Shown: positions 60,241 through 64,000 of the stretch, one piece after another | Position numbering within the stretch: the stretch's first letter is position 1 | Layout: each line of letters begins with the position of its first letter | Source: Enoplolaimus lenunculus | Taxonomy: Eukaryota; Nematoda; Enoplea; Enoplida; Thoracostomopsidae | NCBI GenBank assembly: GCA_030248215.1 | Contig: JASANG010001602.1 | Coordinates: 62,001-126,000 of the forward strand | Direction of reading: 5' to 3' | DNA: 64,000 nt | Made by a program: the position numbers and the translations under genes | Notes under the pieces: generated by a model | What the model was told of the DNA's origin: nothing | Databases searched by the model: none | The model's input: only the letters and a program-made list of their open reading frames with translations

Positions 60241-62293
60241 GTTTGAATTATTTTTACTTAGGAATATGGCTGCCCGCCAGATCAGTTATTTGACAATAAC
60301 GCGTCAACCAGACGTCTTGTAAAACATTTACCGCAAATAGAGTCAGTTCCTTCAGCTGAATGGAATTGTGGGTCCTAAAGGGGACCTTGAGACCTTAACA
60401 TGCCAATTTTTCAAAAATTCAAATTTGAGCTTGTAATGATCAGTTGAGGTCATGAGAAGCTTAAATGTGCCAAAATTTATAAAATCCAATCAGTTTGGGG
60501 TAAAAGTGGGTTGAGGGGCGATAACTGAAAAACCCCAATACCTGAGTAAAATTTGTTGGAAAAATAAACTTATCTTAAACGTATCTGTAAAATTTTTGAA
60601 ATATTGAGTGGGGTGATGGAAACATTTCTTATAAAAATCAAACCAAATGCACGCGTGATTGAGATTGCTCAATTTAGACAAAAATCAATCTAAACCAAAT
60701 ACCTTTAAAGGTCCATAAAACCCGTTTTTCTTGTTGGAATGCTCTTAGCTTAAGCTCAACTTGCTAGGTAAGCCAGAAATATTTAAGAGGGGAATATATA
60801 GGTTTCCAATAACTTACAAACGAGAGTACAATTTTTGAAGGAGGGAGTGATAAAATGTTTTGTTTGGATGAGTTACAACATGGCTGCGACTGTGTCTACT
60901 GCACATTAACTGGCTTGCTTGCTTATGTTCTGCAGCTTGTACATTTTTGACTGCATATTTTTCATCTTTTCTTTGTTCAATCGGCTAAAAACATTGTAAT
61001 CCCACTAAAACACAATTTGAAAGTGAGATTTGTCATTTATATAAAGAATAGACTCAATAGGTCATTATTTTTATAGCCATTCGATGTATTTTAGACAAAG
61101 AAATCGTTGTTAGCGGAGGCCGGAGCTTAAACGCTCTCCGATAATTTGTTCAGTAACTATGTACTGTATCATGGATATTCCTGGTTACAAATGTTTAGGC
61201 AAATCCTGCCGTGCACACCTTACCAAAGCGTTACCCTGCATTAATATTTTTTACAATTACGACTCTGCTGCCAAAAAATAGTCTCTTCGTTGCATATATA
61301 TACAATGGCAGCGGCGGATCCAGAAATATCTAACAGTCGTGTACGACAATTAATGGTAAAAATACATCGTGAACGAGAAGCCAAATGCAATTTTAGCACT
61401 AAATCTTAATACAAAATTGTGAGATTCTGATTCCTGTTGGAAGTTCCTTAGCCTAGACGCCCCGCGGGATACACAAGTGTGCTATGGGTGATTTCTGTTT
61501 CTGTTCTCTGTGTGCCCATTTAAAAGCAATGAAATTGTTCTATGATTTCCCGTTTTTTTCGGTTTATGTTTTTTTCTGTTTCTTCCGAGGGGGGTCGAAA
61601 TGTAATAAAAGCCCTACATTGATGGTTTGCAAGGTTTGTGGTGTATATAGAGTTGGAACCGCGTTACTGGTGGTGTATGGATCTGGTTGGAGGGGATATG
61701 TCTTGTACACTTTTCTCGTATTAAAGGTCAGAGCGTAGAACAGACTTAAGCTTTAGGCAAAGGTTTTCAGACAAGCCTTCTCTTAAACCTAAGCCTAAAC
61801 CTTAGCATAAGCGCAAACTTGTAGGAAGTGCACCGGATCCGAGACTATATTTAATTTACATATCAAGCTTTCACGAAGTATTATAGAGACACTTTTGCAG
61901 GCTTTGAAATATGCTGCGGGTTTCTAATGTCAAAAAACCATTTTTACTAGAAGGAAGTTATACCCTTCCAAAACCTAATCCTGCTTACGCCCTTGAACTA
62001 TATTGCGGAAGTGTGTTGACCGACACAGTTGGTTCCAAAACAATGATATGACTTAAACTTGAGTGATTGGGCCATGGGGTTTATGTTTTTGCTGGTTATG
62101 AGATGACCTGATTTGTCATTTTAGTTTAAAAACTGTCTGTCAAACGTTTGAAATTTTTCGAATTTAAATTTTAGCCAAAATGCTGACGAGGCGTTGTTGT
62201 AGATGCTTTTCTTTTTACTTTAGTTTATGTTTAAGTTGAACGGGTTTCAGGTTTAGCTCCACAATCTGTAGCGTTTGAAGCTGTATCGCTCAC
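60241..62293. other. Non-coding; repeat ends
   Basis: At about 61312, GCGGCGGATCCAGAAATATC begins a decayed hAT-like copy. CCTAAGCC hexamers lie at 61780-61815. A diverged member of the CAGGCCCGTAGCC family is near 60750-60860. The plus frame at 61484-61738 is unassigned. Confidence 0.4.
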
Positions 62294-62468
62294 AAATGGC
62301 GAATCCATGAGGGGGCCACCCCGGCCGTGCCCCCCAACAGCATCTAGAAAAAATTCTATAGCAATTTTGTGACAATAGTTCGTGGTTTGTGTATGGGTCC
62401 ACAGTAAGTTTATTACCTTTGAAATTTTGCCCCCCCCCCCTTATTTTGAGATCGTAGATTCGCCACTG
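62294..62468. mobile_element. hAT-like CAGTGGCGG element, uninterrupted short copy
   Basis: 175 bp with ends AAATGGCGAATCC and GATTCGCCACTG, flanked by perfect 8-bp duplications TCGCTCAC at 62286-62293 and 62469-62476. It is the unbroken relative, in opposite orientation, of the split element at 45630. Contains GGGGGCCACCCCGGCCGTGC and a C-run near 62429-62441. Confidence 0.85.
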
Positions 62469-62476
62469 TCGCTCAC

Positions 62477-62855
62477 CATACATAATTTAGGCGAGTTGCC
62501 AGCTTCGTAGTGAACCTTGTTTTGACAATATACAAATTAACCAGACTTACATTTTGTGATTTTGGTCCTGGTGATTTTAGGAACTTTTTCAGTTGCTCAG
62601 TGTTTGTGTTTAAACACAAGCCTGTTAAAGACTAAATATCATAAGCTGAACCTCTTATACCTTAGCTGGGAATTTTGAGCTTAACAAATGCTTTACATAG
62701 TTTTAATAATATATTCAACCAACTGCAATCTCTATCGTAGGACTATAATTTCTATCAAATATGATCCCTTCGCAGTATTTCAGCATATTTTAGGTATCGT
62801 TTTGTTATATTTAGTTCTCAATTCGCTGTATGCTGCACTTAAGAACTTTGCAATA
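62477..62855. other. Non-coding spacer
   Basis: No feature recognised between two mobile elements. Confidence 0.4.
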
Positions 62856-62858
62856 TTA

Positions 62859-63961
62859 TGCGTTATCCACTTTAATTTGCGCCCAGCTTGTGGAAATGAA
62901 ATATGTGCCCTTTTCCAACTTGAGTTTGGAAAAAGGACAGCAGTGGGAAATTGAGTTTGACAACTTTTCCAATTTCCCTTTGCCGTCGATTTTCTAAAAG
63001 CGAGTAGTAAATTCATAATGATTTATCAACTTCAATGTAGTACTTGCGAAAAAAATTTATAGATTAACAAAATTGAATGATTTTGTGAATTCAACTTCCC
63101 ACTGCCCTGTTACTTTTTGTCGTCATATGGGAAATTGGCGACATGACTAAATTCCAGCGCGAAAAAATCAATATTTTACCAATTATCGATTTAATGAAAA
63201 TAGTTTACACATTTTCATTTGGTCAAACGCTTACATGGCATTTCGGAATAAAAAAGACGCCGTGTTTAATGAACTTTACAGAGTTATTACAAGTATAGGT
63301 TTAAGGATTCGAGGTTGGTCTACTTGACATCGGGTTTATCTGAATACGATTACATGAAGCCTTATATCGATTTGTCCTATGAGCAAATAGAAGATACGTC
63401 TCCATTTTTATTTACCAAAAACCATGATAATATCAGTGGCAGATGCAGAAATATCTAATTGGGGAGGGCGGTATGTATTAATATAAAAAATATAAAATCT
63501 TGGTTTTGATTTACTAAGCTTAAGCTTCAGACTAAATACAAAATCTATAACAATATTTCAACTAGAACTCTAACCATTGAAGGCATGTAAAAATGTAGAC
63601 CTAACATGTTTACATGTATTTCAGTGGGAAGTTGAAACAGATTTTTGGACTTCAATTTCAAGCTGCTGTAAAGCACAACTTTTCAACACCCTTTTCATTA
63701 TCCTAAAAGTGTTTATCAAATTTTCGTTCGAGCTTAAAAACTGTTTCAATTTCTCATTGCGGTCAGTTTTATTTCTGCAATTGGCAAATTAAAACCCAAA
63801 ATTGCTAGTCAAAATGCATAGTACGTCTCATAAAATGTTTCAATTTACCTACTGATCAAATTTCGCGCTTTCTATTTCCCGCTGCTATTTTTCCAAACTT
63901 AAGTTGGAAAAAAGCGTTTTTGATTTCCAAATGCCGGGCGCAAATTTAAGTGGATAACGCA
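62859..63961. mobile_element. 1.1-kb element with ~105-bp terminal inverted repeats, TTA target duplication
   Basis: The left end is TGCGTTATCCACTTTAATTT and the right end AAATTTAAGTGGATAACGCA. The inverted similarity continues through GCGCCCAGC, TTTTCCAACTTGAGTTTGGA and CAGTGGGAAAT for about 105 bp. TTA flanks both ends (62856-62858, 63962-63964). The interior contains a further CAGTGGCAG repeat end near 63435, AAGCTTAAGC at about 63518, and only short frames. A PIF/Harbinger-like origin is inferred from the TTA duplication. Confidence 0.82.
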
Positions 63962-64000
63962 TTACAGATGAAACATGGACTAAATCCGTTGTTTGGTTTC

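Noticed and set aside
1-64000. CRISPR arrays, bacterial operons or phage genes
   Set aside because: The regular repeats here are long tandem units without spacers, the gene has spliceosomal introns, and no prokaryotic gene structure is present.

Overview
The window is AT-rich eukaryotic DNA, most likely from an invertebrate animal. It holds one gene I can identify with confidence and is otherwise intergenic and intronic sequence packed with small non-autonomous transposons, tandem repeats and foldback elements. The animal assignment rests on the gene: a eukaryotic class II glutamine synthetase split by six introns, with a C-terminus of the invertebrate type ([20 protein letters not shown]). 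A tunicate-like or other compact marine invertebrate genome is possible, but that is inference. No operons, bacterial promoters or long uninterrupted ORFs are present; the longest open frame is 152 codons and is repeat-derived.

Layout. 1-8.0 kb: TTAA-flanked elements at 1-25 and 4.4-4.7 kb, a foldback at 2.1-2.4 kb, a 310-bp exact tandem duplication at 5.6-6.2 kb, and a hAT-like element at 6.3-7.1 kb with a perfect 8-bp target-site duplication (TSD). 8.97-15.29 kb, minus strand: glutamine synthetase, seven coding exons, 359 residues, all splice phases consistent. Two copies of a ~378-bp repeat block bracket its last exon. 16.1-16.9 kb: five 152-bp tandem units. 20.9-21.6 kb: six ~105-bp (35-codon) units. 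23.3-24.1 kb: a TTA-flanked element rich in CATATG palindromes, inserted inside a TTAGGC-rich element. 24.4-44 kb: mostly small inverted-repeat elements, a 318-bp tandem duplication at 32.1-32.8 kb and hairpins at 41.1 and 43.4 kb. 45.6-46.0 kb: a hAT-like element split by another insertion; an unsplit relative lies at 62.3 kb. 47.5-49 kb: a triplicated 187-bp unit and a second CATATG element. 51.65 kb: a degenerate tRNA-like sequence. 54-64 kb: further inverted-repeat elements, a GC-rich foldback at 58.8 kb and a 1.1-kb element with ~105-bp terminal inverted repeats at 62.9-64.0 kb.

The main point of the window is the dense set of short elements whose boundaries can be fixed from their own target-site duplications. 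At least four insertion chemistries are suggested: TTAA (piggyBac-like), TTA (PIF/Harbinger-like), 8 bp (hAT-like) and possibly TA. None carries a transposase here. The most unusual is the TTAA-flanked family, which has an internal module resembling a tRNA gene. Superfamily names are inferred from TSD length and terminal bases only.
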